DNA of 64,000 nucleotides from Paracoccus haematequi (lineage in GTDB: Bacteria > Pseudomonadota > Alphaproteobacteria > Rhodobacterales > Rhodobacteraceae). Location: the NCBI GenBank assembly GCA_945881965.1, contig CAMCVS010000009.1:60891-124890 (forward strand), read 5' to 3'. Made by a program: the position numbers and the translations under genes. The notes under the pieces were generated by a model that saw nothing but the letters and a program-made list of their open reading frames with translations, did not search any database and was not told where the DNA came from. Shown here piece by piece: positions 17,693-28,846 of the stretch (position 1 is the first letter of the stretch; each line of letters starts with the position of its first letter).

Positions 17693-18499
17693 TCAGCCGC
17701 CCCAGATGTAGACCGCCATGAACAGGAACAGCCAGACCACATCGACAAAATGCCAATACCACGCCGCCGCCTCGAAGCCGAGGTGGTTTTCCGGGGTGAA
17801 ATGCCCCTGATAGGCGCGATAGAGGCAGATCGCGAGGAAGATAGTGCCAACAACCACGTGGAAACCGTGGAACCCGGTCGCCATGAAGAAGTTCGCGCCA
17901 TAGATGTTGCCCGCAAACCCGAACGCCGCATGGCTGTATTCATAAACCTGAAACACGGTGAAAATGGCCCCCAGCGCGATGGCCAGCCACAGACCGGTTT
18001 TCAGGTCTTGCCGGTTGTTTTCATGCACCAGCGCATGGTGCGCCCAAGTCGCCGCCGCGCCGGAACACAAAAGGATAAGCGTGTTGATCAGTGGCAGATG
18101 CCAGGGATCGAACGTCTCGATCCCGGCGGGGGGCCAGACGCCGTCTACGCCGGGGCTGATGCCATCGGGATGCATCGGATACATGGCGTGCTTGAAGAAC
18201 GACCAGAACCACGCGGCAAAGAACATCACTTCGGACATGATGAACAGGATCACGCCATAACGCAGGCCGATGGCCACGACCGGCGTGTGATCGCCCGCAC
18301 GGTTTTCGGACACGGTTTCCGACCACCAGCCGTACATCACGTACAAAACGCCGACAAAGCCCGCAATCAGGACATAGGGCCCGCTGTCATGGAAAAACAG
18401 CACCGCGCCGAACAGCATGACAAAGGCGGCAACGGCGGCCAGAAACGGCCAAAGCGATGGGGCCAGAATATGATAGTCGTGGTTCTTTTCGTGCGCCAT
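17693..18499 (-). CDS. ctaE: Cytochrome c oxidase subunit III
   Basis: 268 residues, seven predicted helices. Typical subunit III segments are present: [14 protein letters not shown] at the start, [23 protein letters not shown] with the conserved Glu, and the C-terminal [15 protein letters not shown]. It is part of the aa3-type (or caa3/cbaa3-like) proton-pumping oxidase in the inner membrane. It sits in the conserved order ctaC-ctaB-small ORF-ctaG-ctaE. Subunit I (ctaD) is not in this window, which is usual for this family of organisms. Confidence 0.97.
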   Translation of the reverse strand: MAHEKNHDYHILAPSLWPFLAAVAAFVMLFGAVLFFHDSGPYVLIAGFVGVLYVMYGWWSETVSENRAGDHTPVVAIGLRYGVILFIMSEVMFFAAWFWSFFKHAMYPMHPDGISPGVDGVWPPAGIETFDPWHLPLINTLILLCSGAAATWAHHALVHENNRQDLKTGLWLAIALGAIFTVFQVYEYSHAAFGFAGNIYGANFFMATGFHGFHVVVGTIFLAICLYRAYQGHFTPENHLGFEAAAWYWHFVDVVWLFLFMAVYIWGG

Positions 18500-18532
18500 G
18501 GGTTCCTCGTGGCTTTGCCGTCAGATCGCGGG

Positions 18533-19117
18533 TCAGTTTGTGGTTAACGTCTTTTCCGGGGTCAGGCTTGCGGCCTCTTCCGGCAGGTCCGTTTCGAAGA
18601 ATGTATAGGACAGCGTGATGGTATGCACGTATTTCGCATCGCGGTCCTGCAAAATCGCAGGATCGACATAGAAGGTCACCGGCATCTGCACTCGCTCGCC
18701 GGGGGCCAGCACCTGCTGTTGAAAGCAGAAACAGTCGATCTTGGTAAAGAACCCGCCCGCCTGATAGGGCGCGACATTGTAGGACGCGGTCCCTGCGATC
18801 ACACGGTCGGTGGGGTTGTACGCCTCATAGAACGCCAAGCCCGTCTCGCCCAGCCGCACCGTCATTTCGCGTTCTACGGGCGTGAACTGCCACGGCATGT
18901 CGTGGTTGACCGAGGCGTCAAAGCGCACCTTGATTGTCTGTTCCAGGATCACATCGGACCCGGTCGAACCGACCAGCGTCGCCCCGCCGAACCCGGTCGT
19001 GCGGCAGAACCAGTCATAAAACGGCACCGATGCCCAGGCCAGCCCGCCCATCAGCACCACGGTGCCAACGGTTTGCGCCACGGTCTTGGTTTTACCGTCC
19101 AATTCACGCCACCGCAT
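18533..19117 (-). CDS. ctaG: Cytochrome c oxidase assembly protein CtaG (Cox11-type copper chaperone)
   Basis: 194 residues, one N-terminal membrane helix (VGTVVLMGGLAWASVPFYDWFC) and a soluble periplasmic domain. The copper motif is KIDCFCFQQQ, and the signature FYVDP follows. Cox11/CtaG delivers copper to the CuB site of subunit I. It is located between the 65-residue membrane-protein gene (3-base gap) and ctaE (33-base gap), as expected for the cta operon. Confidence 0.96.
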   Translation of the reverse strand: MRWRELDGKTKTVAQTVGTVVLMGGLAWASVPFYDWFCRTTGFGGATLVGSTGSDVILEQTIKVRFDASVNHDMPWQFTPVEREMTVRLGETGLAFYEAYNPTDRVIAGTASYNVAPYQAGGFFTKIDCFCFQQQVLAPGERVQMPVTFYVDPAILQDRDAKYVHTITLSYTFFETDLPEEAASLTPEKTLTTN

Positions 19118-19120
19118 CGC

Positions 19121-19318
19121 TCAACCTCCCTCGGCCGGTTTGGCAGGCGCGGCAATCGGCGCACCGGCCGCATTGGGCCGTGGTTCAAATCCGCCGATGG
19201 ATACTTTCGCCACGGTCAGCCCGAACACCACCGCGACCAGAAACGCCAGGACCAGACCCAGCCCCAGATTCAGGCTGAACCGGCGCTTGTGCAATTCATG
19301 CGGTTCGCGAAAACTCAT
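19121..19318 (-). CDS. Small membrane protein between ctaB and ctaG
   Basis: 65 residues with one hydrophobic helix (LNLGLGLVLAFLVAVVFGLTV) after a basic, His-containing N-terminus (REPHELHKRRFS), then a Pro/Ala-rich tail. Start ATG at 19318 overlaps the ctaB stop (ATGA); an upstream in-frame GTG at 19324 is less likely. Similar small ORFs occupy this spot in rhodobacterial cta operons, so a role in oxidase assembly or as a minor subunit is inferred from position only. Confidence 0.8.
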   Translation of the reverse strand: MSFREPHELHKRRFSLNLGLGLVLAFLVAVVFGLTVAKVSIGGFEPRPNAAGAPIAAPAKPAEGG

Positions 19319-20250
19319 GGCCACACGCCCCAGCCGCGCAGGCCCGCGTCAATCATGATCGCGCCGAAATGCAAGAACAGATAGCCAAGCGACAGGCGGA
19401 AAAAGCTGCGTTCCACCTTGTAGTTGTCAGATGCCGCCACGGCTTCGTCGCGCCGCCAGATCGCAACCGCCCCATTCAGGAACAGCGCATTCATCACCAC
19501 GCTGACCACCAGATAAGCAGGCCCGGCAATGGGCGTCAGTAGCAGTGCCAGCGCCACCGGGGCCAAGATTATGGTATAGGCCAGAATATGGTTGCGGGTC
19601 ACGCGGCGGCCGTGCGTCACGGTCAGCATCGGAACCCCGGCGTTCTGATAATCGTCGTTCATGAACAGCGCCAGCGCCCAGAAATGCGGCGGCGTCCAGG
19701 CGAAGATCAGGGCAAACATCAGCACCGCTTCGACAGATATGCCGCCCGTGGCAACCGCCCAGCCAATCATGGGCGGGAACGCCCCCGCCGCGCCACCGAT
19801 CACGATATTCTGTGGGGTCGAACGCTTGAGCCACATCGAATAGACGACCGCATAGAAGAAGATGGTAAAGGCCAGCAGTGCCGCAGGCACCACTCCGGCG
19901 GCAAGCCACAGCATCACCACCGCCATCACCGACAGGGTCAGCCCGACCGACAGCGCCTCGTCCGCGCTGACTTTGCCGGCGGGCACGGGACGCCGTGCGG
20001 TGCGGCGCATCAGCCGGTCGATGTCAGCATCCCACCACATGTTCAGCGCGCCGGACGCCCCTGCACCGACGGCAATGAACAGGATCGCGGCAAATCCGAC
20101 CATCGGATGCACAGCAACCGGGGCGGCCACCAGACCGGCCAGCGCCGTGAACACCACCAACGACATCACGCGCGGCTTCAGCAGGGCGAAATAATCACCA
20201 AAGCGGGCGTCGGTCTGTGTCGCCGGGTGGTTCAGAGACGCGTCGCTCAT
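19315..20250 (-). CDS. ctaB: Protoheme IX farnesyltransferase (heme O synthase)
   Basis: 311 residues, UbiA-type prenyltransferase with about eight to nine helices. It adds the farnesyl group to heme B to give heme O for heme A synthesis. The first Asp-rich site is NMWWDADIDRLMRRT followed by RRPVPAG, and a second acidic loop is ALFMNDDYQNAGVPM. It is located between ctaC and ctaG, the standard position. The ATG at 20250 gives a hydrophilic N-terminus before the first helix. Confidence 0.97.
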   Translation of the reverse strand: MSDASLNHPATQTDARFGDYFALLKPRVMSLVVFTALAGLVAAPVAVHPMVGFAAILFIAVGAGASGALNMWWDADIDRLMRRTARRPVPAGKVSADEALSVGLTLSVMAVVMLWLAAGVVPAALLAFTIFFYAVVYSMWLKRSTPQNIVIGGAAGAFPPMIGWAVATGGISVEAVLMFALIFAWTPPHFWALALFMNDDYQNAGVPMLTVTHGRRVTRNHILAYTIILAPVALALLLTPIAGPAYLVVSVVMNALFLNGAVAIWRRDEAVAASDNYKVERSFFRLSLGYLFLHFGAIMIDAGLRGWGVWP

Positions 20251-20329
20251 GGGAATGGGTCTGACCTGTCAGGGGAAGATGATCGTGGGATCTCAGTGGT
20301 GTAGGATGGCTGGTTCCAGCCATCCCGGC

Positions 20330-21205
20330 TTAGTTCAGCGCCGCAACCTCGACATAGCCGCCCTCAGAGGTCGCCGCCGCCAGCCATTTGTCATAGGCCT
20401 CCTGGCTGACAACCTTGACCGTGATCGGCATATAGGCATGGGCTTGTCCGCACAGCTCCGAGCACTGACCGAAATACACGCCCTCGCGGTCGGCCTTGAA
20501 CCACAGTTGCGCCAGGCGCCCCGGCACACCGTCCTGTTTCACGCCAAAGGCCGGGATGGTCCAGGAATGGATCACGTCGGACCCGGTGACCTGCATCACG
20601 ATGGTCTTGCCGACGGGCACGACCACGGCGGTATCGGTTGCCAGCAGGAATTCGTCCTTGGTGTAACCTGCGGCGACCAGTTGCGCCTCGACCTCGGGCG
20701 TCAGGCGGTTGTCGCCACCCGTCGCGGGCGCACCGATCATATAGCTGTCAAAGGCCAGCCCGTGATCGACATATTCATAGCCCCAGTACCACTGGTAGCC
20801 GGTCACCTTGATCGTGATATCCGCGTCGGGAATTTCCTGCTGTTTGAACAGGATGGGCAGCGAAAACGCCCCGATGAACACCAGGATCAGGATCGGCACG
20901 ATGGTCCAGGCGACCTCGATCGGGGAATTGTGCGTGAAACTTGCCGGGGTCGGGTTGTTGCGGCGGCTGTAGCGAACGATGATGACCGCCAGCAAAGCGC
21001 AGACAAACAGCACGATACCGGTGATGATGACAAGGATCATCCCGTCCAGCCATTGCAGGTCGCGCGCCAGTTCGGTGGCGGCGGGTTGGAACCCGGTAGC
21101 GCCATCGGTGGGGCGACCAACGAATTCCTGCACCGTTTGTTGCGCCATCGCGGGCAGTGATCCCACCGCCCATGCCGCCGCCGTAAGACTAGAAAGTTTG
21201 CGCAT
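20330..21205 (-). CDS. ctaC: Cytochrome c oxidase subunit II
   Basis: 291 residues. It has a signal sequence ([18 protein letters not shown]), two membrane helices (around [19 protein letters not shown] and [19 protein letters not shown]), then the periplasmic CuA domain. CuA ligands are visible in DVIHSW and in [14 protein letters not shown], and the aromatic electron-entry segment is [12 protein letters not shown] at 21205 is the start; the open frame upstream is not coding. It is the first gene of the ctaC-B-(small)-G-E-surf1-thrC run, so its promoter region, with an FNR-type box, probably governs the whole group. Confidence 0.97.
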   Translation of the reverse strand: MRKLSSLTAAAWAVGSLPAMAQQTVQEFVGRPTDGATGFQPAATELARDLQWLDGMILVIITGIVLFVCALLAVIIVRYSRRNNPTPASFTHNSPIEVAWTIVPILILVFIGAFSLPILFKQQEIPDADITIKVTGYQWYWGYEYVDHGLAFDSYMIGAPATGGDNRLTPEVEAQLVAAGYTKDEFLLATDTAVVVPVGKTIVMQVTGSDVIHSWTIPAFGVKQDGVPGRLAQLWFKADREGVYFGQCSELCGQAHAYMPITVKVVSQEAYDKWLAAATSEGGYVEVAALN

Positions 21206-21355
21206 ATTCAGCACCCTGACCTGGTGATCGTTCCGGTTCCCGTTTTCAGACGCTTGAGGTGTACCGCGGCACACCGCGCGTCTGTATATTGTCTCAGGTA
21301 AAACCACATTCCGCGCCGGGGCACAACATATCCGCTTGCGGCAAAGAGACGCTTT

Positions 21356-21369
21356 TTGATCTGGATCAA
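21356..21369. promoter_or_regulatory. FNR/FnrL-type binding site (TTGAT-N4-ATCAA)
   Basis: TTGATCTGGATCAA is a perfect palindromic match to the FNR/FnrL consensus. It lies 151-164 bases upstream of the ctaC start and 88 bases upstream of the divergent tldD start. FnrL is the anaerobic regulator of Rhodobacter relatives, so oxygen control of the aa3 oxidase operon is the natural reading, whether repression or activation. A possible -10-like AATATACA lies nearer ctaC on the minus strand, around 21290. Confidence 0.65.
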
Positions 21370-21456
21370 CGCCAGCCCCGTTCGACCACATGTCTTCGGT
21401 TGCCCTTGCCCCCGCCAAAGCCCATCTTGCAGGTCAGACCTTAAAGGAAGCTTGCC

Positions 21457-22875
<1,419 letters not shown>

Positions 22876-22988
22876 GGCCGCAGGTGGGGTGATGCAGGTT
22901 TCTCGGAAAATGACGGGAAAAAAATTTTCCTTTACCCGCCATTAACCACCTGCCGCGTATCAAGTGTTTGCAAGACGGCGGAGGCGCG

Positions 22989-24146
22989 ATGTTCGGGGAA
23001 ACTCATCTCTCCACTCACCCCCCACTCCCACCCACCACGGAAGATGACCGGGTGTCGTGGCTCCGCCTCTTGCGCTCGCGCCGGGTGGGTCCGACCACGT
23101 TTCACCGGATGATGGCGGAACACGGGACGGCGGCGGCGGCGCTGGCGGCACTGCCCGATGTGGCCCGGGCAGCGGGGATCGAGAATTACGAGGCCTGCCC
23201 TTTGCCGGTCGCGCTGGCCGAGCTGAAAGCGGGGCGCAAGCTGGGCGCGCGGCTGATCCTGGCGCGCGATCCGGATTATCCCGCCGACCTGCGTGACATC
23301 GACGATGCACCGCCCCTGTTGTGGGCGCGCGGCAATGCGGGCCTGATGGCGCGGCCCCTTGTGGCGTTGGTGGGCGCGCGGAATGCGTCGTCGCTGGGTC
23401 TGCGGATGGCACGGCGGCTGGCACAGGATCTGGGGGCGGCGGGCCATGTCACCGTGTCGGGGCTGGCGCGCGGCATTGATGCTGCGGTCCACGAAGCGAC
23501 GCTGGCCACCGGCACCATCGCGGTGTTGGCAGGCGGCGTCGATATCATCTATCCCACTGAAAACGCGCGGCTTTACGCCGCGATCCTCGAACAGGGCCTG
23601 ATCCTGTCGGAACAGCCGCCCGGTCTTGACCCGCAGGCGCGGCATTTCCCCACCCGCAACCGTATCGTGTCCGGGCTGGCCCGCGCGCTGGTGGTGGTCG
23701 AGGCGGCGGCGAAATCCGGGTCGTTGATCACGGCGCGCGCCGCGCTGGACCAAGGGCGCGAGGTGCTGGCGGTGCCCGGTCACCCGATGGACGCCCGCGC
23801 CGCCGGATGCAACCAGTTGCTGCGCGATGGCGCGCGGCTGGTGCGCTGCGGCGACGATATCCTTGAGGCGCTGCCGCCCCTTTCTCCACCTGGTCTGGCA
23901 GAACCGCGCGGCCCCGCCCCCCTGCCCGCCCCAGCCGCCGCCCCCGCACCACAGCGGCCCTGGCGGCAGGTCGCCGCGCTGCACGCGATGATTCTGGACC
24001 GGCTGACGCCGTCGCCCATCGGCGAAGATCAATTGATCCGTGATCTGGAGGCCGAGGCGCAGGTGGTGGCTCCGGCCCTGCTGGACCTCGAACTTGATGG
24101 TCGCATCCAGCGCCATCCCGGCGGGCTGATCACACGGCGGGACTGA
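22989..24146 (+). CDS. dprA: DNA processing protein DprA
   Basis: 385 residues. A short N-terminal SAM-like domain is followed by the Rossmann-fold core (ALVGARNASSLGLRMA, SGLARGIDAAVHEATL, FPTRNRIVSGLA, AAKSGSLITARAALDQGR) and a C-terminal winged-helix region. DprA loads RecA onto single-stranded DNA taken up in transformation. ATG at 22989 follows GGCGGAGG; the open frame upstream of it lacks an ATG. It lies 113 bases after tldD, with a TTAACCA half-site at 22942 in the gap that is too weak to call a CtrA site. Confidence 0.95.
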   Translation: MFGETHLSTHPPLPPTTEDDRVSWLRLLRSRRVGPTTFHRMMAEHGTAAAALAALPDVARAAGIENYEACPLPVALAELKAGRKLGARLILARDPDYPADLRDIDDAPPLLWARGNAGLMARPLVALVGARNASSLGLRMARRLAQDLGAAGHVTVSGLARGIDAAVHEATLATGTIAVLAGGVDIIYPTENARLYAAILEQGLILSEQPPGLDPQARHFPTRNRIVSGLARALVVVEAAAKSGSLITARAALDQGREVLAVPGHPMDARAAGCNQLLRDGARLVRCGDDILEALPPLSPPGLAEPRGPAPLPAPAAAPAPQRPWRQVAALHAMILDRLTPSPIGEDQLIRDLEAEAQVVAPALLDLELDGRIQRHPGGLITRRD

Positions 24147-24149
24147 CGG

Positions 24150-24581
24150 TCAGTTGCCGCAATAATCCCGGATCACGGCGCGAAATTCTATGCAATACGC
24201 GGGCGCCGCGAACCACACATCGGTCGCCCCGATCGACCAGTCCAGCGCCACCCAGGTGCCGCCCGATTTGCGATACAGCACATGCACCGACGCGCCGTCT
24301 GCAATCGCCGGGTCAAAGTCGCCGCTGCGCGCGCCGGGTGTGGCGAAGAGGTCAATCGCGCCGCCTCCGGGCCGCTGCGCGCGCAGGGCCGCAAATCCGC
24401 GGCCCGCCGCCACCCGCAGGTCATCGACCACGAATTCGACCGGCGCGCCCAGCATGCGCTCAACTTGCGGCCGCACCGCGTCCATCAGGCCGCGACGATC
24501 CGGCGATCCGCGCGCGGGTTCTTCCCAGGCGAGTGCCGCCGTGGCCCAGATCGTGACAAGCACAACACCCAAATACCGCAT
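24150..24581 (-). CDS. Small secreted protein of unknown function
   Basis: 143 residues with a clear signal peptide (YLGVVLVTIWATAALA, cleavage after residue 18). The mature protein has a VEFVVDDLRV strand, a region rich in Gly/Ala, and two C-terminal Cys residues (AYCIEFR, RDYCGN) that could form a disulfide. I recognise no family. It is convergent with dprA (3-base gap) and divergent from topA. Its start codon sits one base from a 7-bp hairpin that contains its only purine-rich ribosome-binding sequence, so its translation may be controlled. Confidence 0.75.
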   Translation of the reverse strand: MRYLGVVLVTIWATAALAWEEPARGSPDRRGLMDAVRPQVERMLGAPVEFVVDDLRVAAGRGFAALRAQRPGGGAIDLFATPGARSGDFDPAIADGASVHVLYRKSGGTWVALDWSIGATDVWFAAPAYCIEFRAVIRDYCGN

Positions 24582-24582
24582 T

Positions 24583-24602
24583 GCAAAATCCCCAATTTTG
24601 CC
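24583..24602 (-). promoter_or_regulatory. Hairpin covering the ribosome-binding site of the secreted protein
   Basis: On the minus strand GCAAAAT pairs with ATTTTGC around loop TGGGG, ending one base before the ATG at 24581. The TGGGGA loop is the only Shine-Dalgarno-like sequence available. AT-rich stems this close to a start could melt with temperature, so a thermosensor-like role is possible but only inferred. Confidence 0.45.
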
Positions 24603-24704
24603 GGGTCACTTACCTGAATCAGTCCCGCTCCCGGTCTTGCGCCGCAGTTTGCCCGAACCGCAGGCACAGCACCAGCCACGACCACCGCCCCCCGACACGC
24701 GCGA

Positions 24705-24710
24705 TTGACA
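24705..24710 (+). promoter_or_regulatory. Possible -35 element of topA
   Basis: TTGACA, 76 bases upstream of the topA start codon, is a perfect -35 hexamer. The -10 at 17-base spacing (ACATGG) is poor, so this is a weak call. Confidence 0.3.
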
Positions 24711-24785
24711 AAGGGCGTCAAGACCCCACATGGTCCGCCGCCAAAGGTGCGCCACAAGTGCGTCTGACCGACCGAAAGGAACATC

Positions 24786-27407
24786 ATGCCCGTCGTGGTC
24801 GTCGAATCCCCGGCAAAAGCCAAGACAATCAACAAATACCTTGGCCCCGGCTATACGGTTCTGGCATCCTACGGCCATATCCGCGACCTGCCCGCCAAGA
24901 ACGGGTCCGTCGATACCGACGATGATTTCGCCATGACCTGGGAAATTGCCGCCGACAGCCGCAAACATGTCAAGGCCATCGCGGACGCGTTGAAAACCGA
25001 TGACACGCTGATCCTCGCCACCGACCCTGACCGCGAGGGCGAGGCGATTTCATGGCATTTGCAGCAGGCGCTGGCGTCATCCCTGAAAAAGGGCAAGACG
25101 GTGCGTCGCGTCACGTTCAACGCGATCACCGAACGCGCGGTGACGGACGCGATGAAGGCACCCCGCGACATCGACCAGCCGCTGGTGGACGCGTATCTGG
25201 CGCGCCGCGCGCTGGATTATCTGGTGGGGTTCAACCTGTCGCCGGTTCTGTGGCGCAAGCTGCCGGGGGCACGCTCGGCAGGGCGGGTGCAATCCGTGTG
25301 CCTGCGCCTGATCGTCGAGCGCGAGATGGAGATCGAGGCCTTCCGCGCCCGCGAATACTGGTCGGTGTCGGCGGTATTGCAAACCCCGCGCGGGCAGACC
25401 TTCACCGCGCGGCTGGTCAGTTTTGCGGGCAAAAAGCTGGATAAATTCGATCTGGCCTCTGGGCCAGAGGCGGAAATGGCGGTGCAGGCGGTGACCTCGC
25501 GCGATCTGACCGTGCAATCGGTCGAGGCGAAACCGGCCACGCGCAACCCCTATGCGCCCTTCATGACCTCGACCCTGCAACAAGAGGCCAGCCGCAAGTT
25601 CGGCATGGGGGCCCGCGCCTGCATGAACGCGGCGCAGCGGCTGTATGAGGCGGGTCTGATCACCTATATGCGCACCGACGGCATCGACATGGCGCCCGAG
25701 GCGGTGCATGCGACCCGCGACGCCATCGCCGCGATCTATGGCAAGCAATACGTGCCCGCATCCCCGCGCATGTATAAGAACAAGGCGAAAAATGCGCAGG
25801 AAGCGCATGAATGTATCCGCCCCACCGACATGATGGCGCGGCCCGAAAAGCTGCGGCTGACGGATGACGACCAGCGGCGGCTTTATGATCTGATCTGGAA
25901 ACGCACCATCGCCTGCCAGATGGAGGCCGCGCGGATGGAACGCACCACCGTGGATATCGGGTCGCGCGACGGGCAGGTCGGCCTGCGGGCCACGGGTCAG
26001 GTCGTGCTGTTTGACGGGTTTCTGGCGGTCTATGACGAGGGCCGCGACGATGACGATGGCGAAGATGGCGCGCGCCTGCCGCAACTGATGCAGGGCGAGG
26101 CGCTGGCCAAACAGGACGTGTCATCCGAACAGCATTTCACCCAACCCCCGCCGCGCTATACCGAGGCCACGCTGGTCAAGCGGATGGAGGAACTGGGCAT
26201 CGGGCGACCGTCAACATACGCCTCCGTGCTGACCACAATCGTGGACCGCGAATATGTCAAAAAGGACAAGAACCGCCTGTTCCCCGAGGACAAGGGCCGC
26301 ATCGTCACGCATTTCCTGATGAACTTTTTCCGCCGCTACGTGGAATACGATTTCACCGCCGACATGGAAGAAGAACTTGACGAGGTGTCGGCAGGGGCGC
26401 GCGATTACAAGGACTTGCTGGCGCGGTTCTGGCGCGATTTCAGCGCGGCCATTGCCGAGACATCCGAACTGCGGATATCCGAGGTGCTGGACAAGCTGGA
26501 CGCGGCGCTGGCCCCCACGCTTTATCCGCCGCGCGCGGATGGTGGCGACCCGCGCGCCTGCCCGACCTGCGGCAATGGCGCGCTGCACCTGAAAACCTCG
26601 AAAACCGGCGGGTTCGTCGGGTGTTCGAACTATCCCGAATGTCGCTATACCCGCACCATCGGCGGCGACCCGGACGATGGCGACCGCGTGCTGGGCGAGG
26701 ATGCGGGCGATGTGATCGCGCTGAAAAAGGGCCGGTTCGGCCCCTATGTGCAGCGCGGCGAGGCGACGGCCGAGGTGCCGAAACCACCCCGCGCGTCGCT
26801 GCCCAAGGGCTGGACCGCCGATGCGATGGACCTTGAAAAGGCGCTGCGCCTGTTGGCCCTGCCCCGCCCCGTGGGCCAGCACCCCGAGGATGGCCAGATG
26901 ATCGAGGCGGGTCTGGGCCGCTTTGGTCCCTACCTGAAACATGGGGCTGTCTATGCAAACCTGCGCGAGATGGACGAGGTGTTCACCATCGGCATGAACC
27001 GCGCGATGGAAGTGCTGGCCGAAAAGGCCGCGCGCGGCCCGGGTGCCGGGCGTGGCGCTGCGGCGAAACCGTTGAAAGAACTGGGCGAACACCCCAAGGG
27101 CGGCGCGCTGTCGGTGATGCCGGGGCGCTATGGCGCTTATGTGAAATGGGACAAGGTGAACGCCACCCTGCCCAAGGATATCGCGCCCGAAGACCTGACG
27201 CTGGACGCCGCCATCGCGCTCGTTGATGCCAAGGCAGGCACCAAACCGGCCAAGAAACCCGCGAAAGCGGCGGCAAAGCCTGCCGCAGCAACAAAGACAG
27301 CAGCAAAGCCAAAGGCGGCGGCCAAACCCACCGCCGCCAAAACCACCGCGGCCAAGTCCACTTCCGCCAAGACCGCCACCAAGGCCAAGCCCGCCGCGAA
27401 AACCTGA
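24786..27407 (+). CDS. topA: DNA topoisomerase I
   Basis: 873 residues, type IA topoisomerase relaxing negative supercoils. The TOPRIM start VVVESPAKAKTINKYLG, the DPDREGEAISWH acidic motif and the active-site Tyr region GLITYMRTDG are intact. One zinc ribbon is visible (CPTCGNG, then GCSNYPEC), followed by repeat domains KKGRFGPYVQRG, GLGRFGPYLKHG and MPGRYGAYVKWD. The last 60 residues are almost only Lys, Ala, Pro and Thr, a basic low-complexity tail like those used by other bacterial TopA proteins for DNA contact. ATG at 24786 follows GAAAGGAA. A TTGACA at 24705 may be the -35 element. Confidence 0.97.
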   Translation: MPVVVVESPAKAKTINKYLGPGYTVLASYGHIRDLPAKNGSVDTDDDFAMTWEIAADSRKHVKAIADALKTDDTLILATDPDREGEAISWHLQQALASSLKKGKTVRRVTFNAITERAVTDAMKAPRDIDQPLVDAYLARRALDYLVGFNLSPVLWRKLPGARSAGRVQSVCLRLIVEREMEIEAFRAREYWSVSAVLQTPRGQTFTARLVSFAGKKLDKFDLASGPEAEMAVQAVTSRDLTVQSVEAKPATRNPYAPFMTSTLQQEASRKFGMGARACMNAAQRLYEAGLITYMRTDGIDMAPEAVHATRDAIAAIYGKQYVPASPRMYKNKAKNAQEAHECIRPTDMMARPEKLRLTDDDQRRLYDLIWKRTIACQMEAARMERTTVDIGSRDGQVGLRATGQVVLFDGFLAVYDEGRDDDDGEDGARLPQLMQGEALAKQDVSSEQHFTQPPPRYTEATLVKRMEELGIGRPSTYASVLTTIVDREYVKKDKNRLFPEDKGRIVTHFLMNFFRRYVEYDFTADMEEELDEVSAGARDYKDLLARFWRDFSAAIAETSELRISEVLDKLDAALAPTLYPPRADGGDPRACPTCGNGALHLKTSKTGGFVGCSNYPECRYTRTIGGDPDDGDRVLGEDAGDVIALKKGRFGPYVQRGEATAEVPKPPRASLPKGWTADAMDLEKALRLLALPRPVGQHPEDGQMIEAGLGRFGPYLKHGAVYANLREMDEVFTIGMNRAMEVLAEKAARGPGAGRGAAAKPLKELGEHPKGGALSVMPGRYGAYVKWDKVNATLPKDIAPEDLTLDAAIALVDAKAGTKPAKKPAKAAAKPAAATKTAAKPKAAAKPTAAKTTAAKSTSAKTATKAKPAAKT

Positions 27408-27500
27408 TTCTTCGGCTTGGCCACAGCCCTGCCCTTGGGTAAGACGAGGGTCATGGGGTCACGATCGCACCCGAAACCGACGCACTGAGAGGGGACATTG

Positions 27501-28202
27501 ATGAAGAAAGTCTACCCGAACGCCGCCGCCGCACTGGACGGGCTGTTGTTCGATGGCATGCTGATCGCGGCGGGCGGCTTTGGCCTGTGCGGTATCCCGG
27601 AACTTTTGCTGTCGGCGATCCGCGACGCGGGCACCCGTGACATGACCTTCGCGTCCAACAACGCGGGCGTCGATGATTTCGGCATCGGCATCCTGTTGCA
27701 GACGCGGCAGGTGAAAAAGATGATCTCGTCCTATGTCGGCGAAAACGCTGAATTCATGCGCCAGTATCTGGCGGGCGAGTTGGAGATCGAATTCAACCCG
27801 CAGGGCACGCTGGCCGAACGTATGCGCGCGGCGGGCGCGGGCATCCCCGGCTTCTACACCAAGACCGGCGTGGGCACCGTGATCGCCGAAGGCAAGGAAC
27901 ACAAGGATTTCAACGGCCAGACCTATATCCTTGAAACCGGCATCTTTGCCGACCTGTCGATCATCAAGGCGTGGAAGGCCGACACCACCGGCAATCTGGT
28001 GTTCCGCAAGACCGCGCGCAATTTCAACGTGCCTGCGGGTATGTGTGGCAAGGTCTGCGTGGCCGAGGTGGAAGAAATCGTCGAACCCGGCACGCTGGAC
28101 CCCGACACCATCCACCTGCCCGGCATCTATGTGCACCGCATCGTGCAGGGCGACCACGAAAAGCGCATCGAACAGCGCACCACTCGTAAAAAGGAGGCCT
28201 GA
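27501..28202 (+). CDS. scoA: 3-oxoacid (succinyl/acetoacetyl) CoA-transferase subunit A
   Basis: 233 residues. The subunit A signature is IAAGGFGLCGIPE with a downstream NNAGVDDFGIG segment. Together with subunit B it transfers CoA from succinyl-CoA to acetoacetate, feeding ketone-body or PHB-derived acetoacetate into central metabolism. ATG at 27501 is used in preference to the adjacent TTG; GAGAGGGG lies upstream. scoB starts two bases after its stop, forming a two-gene operon. Confidence 0.95.
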   Translation: MKKVYPNAAAALDGLLFDGMLIAAGGFGLCGIPELLLSAIRDAGTRDMTFASNNAGVDDFGIGILLQTRQVKKMISSYVGENAEFMRQYLAGELEIEFNPQGTLAERMRAAGAGIPGFYTKTGVGTVIAEGKEHKDFNGQTYILETGIFADLSIIKAWKADTTGNLVFRKTARNFNVPAGMCGKVCVAEVEEIVEPGTLDPDTIHLPGIYVHRIVQGDHEKRIEQRTTRKKEA

Positions 28203-28204
28203 TC

Positions 28205-28834
<630 letters not shown>

Positions 28835-28846
28835 TCCGGGGAAACC

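Noticed and set aside
22941..22950. CtrA-type TTAACCAT site before dprA
   Set aside because: Only one imperfect half-site (TTAACCAC); the full TTAA-N7-TTAA is absent.
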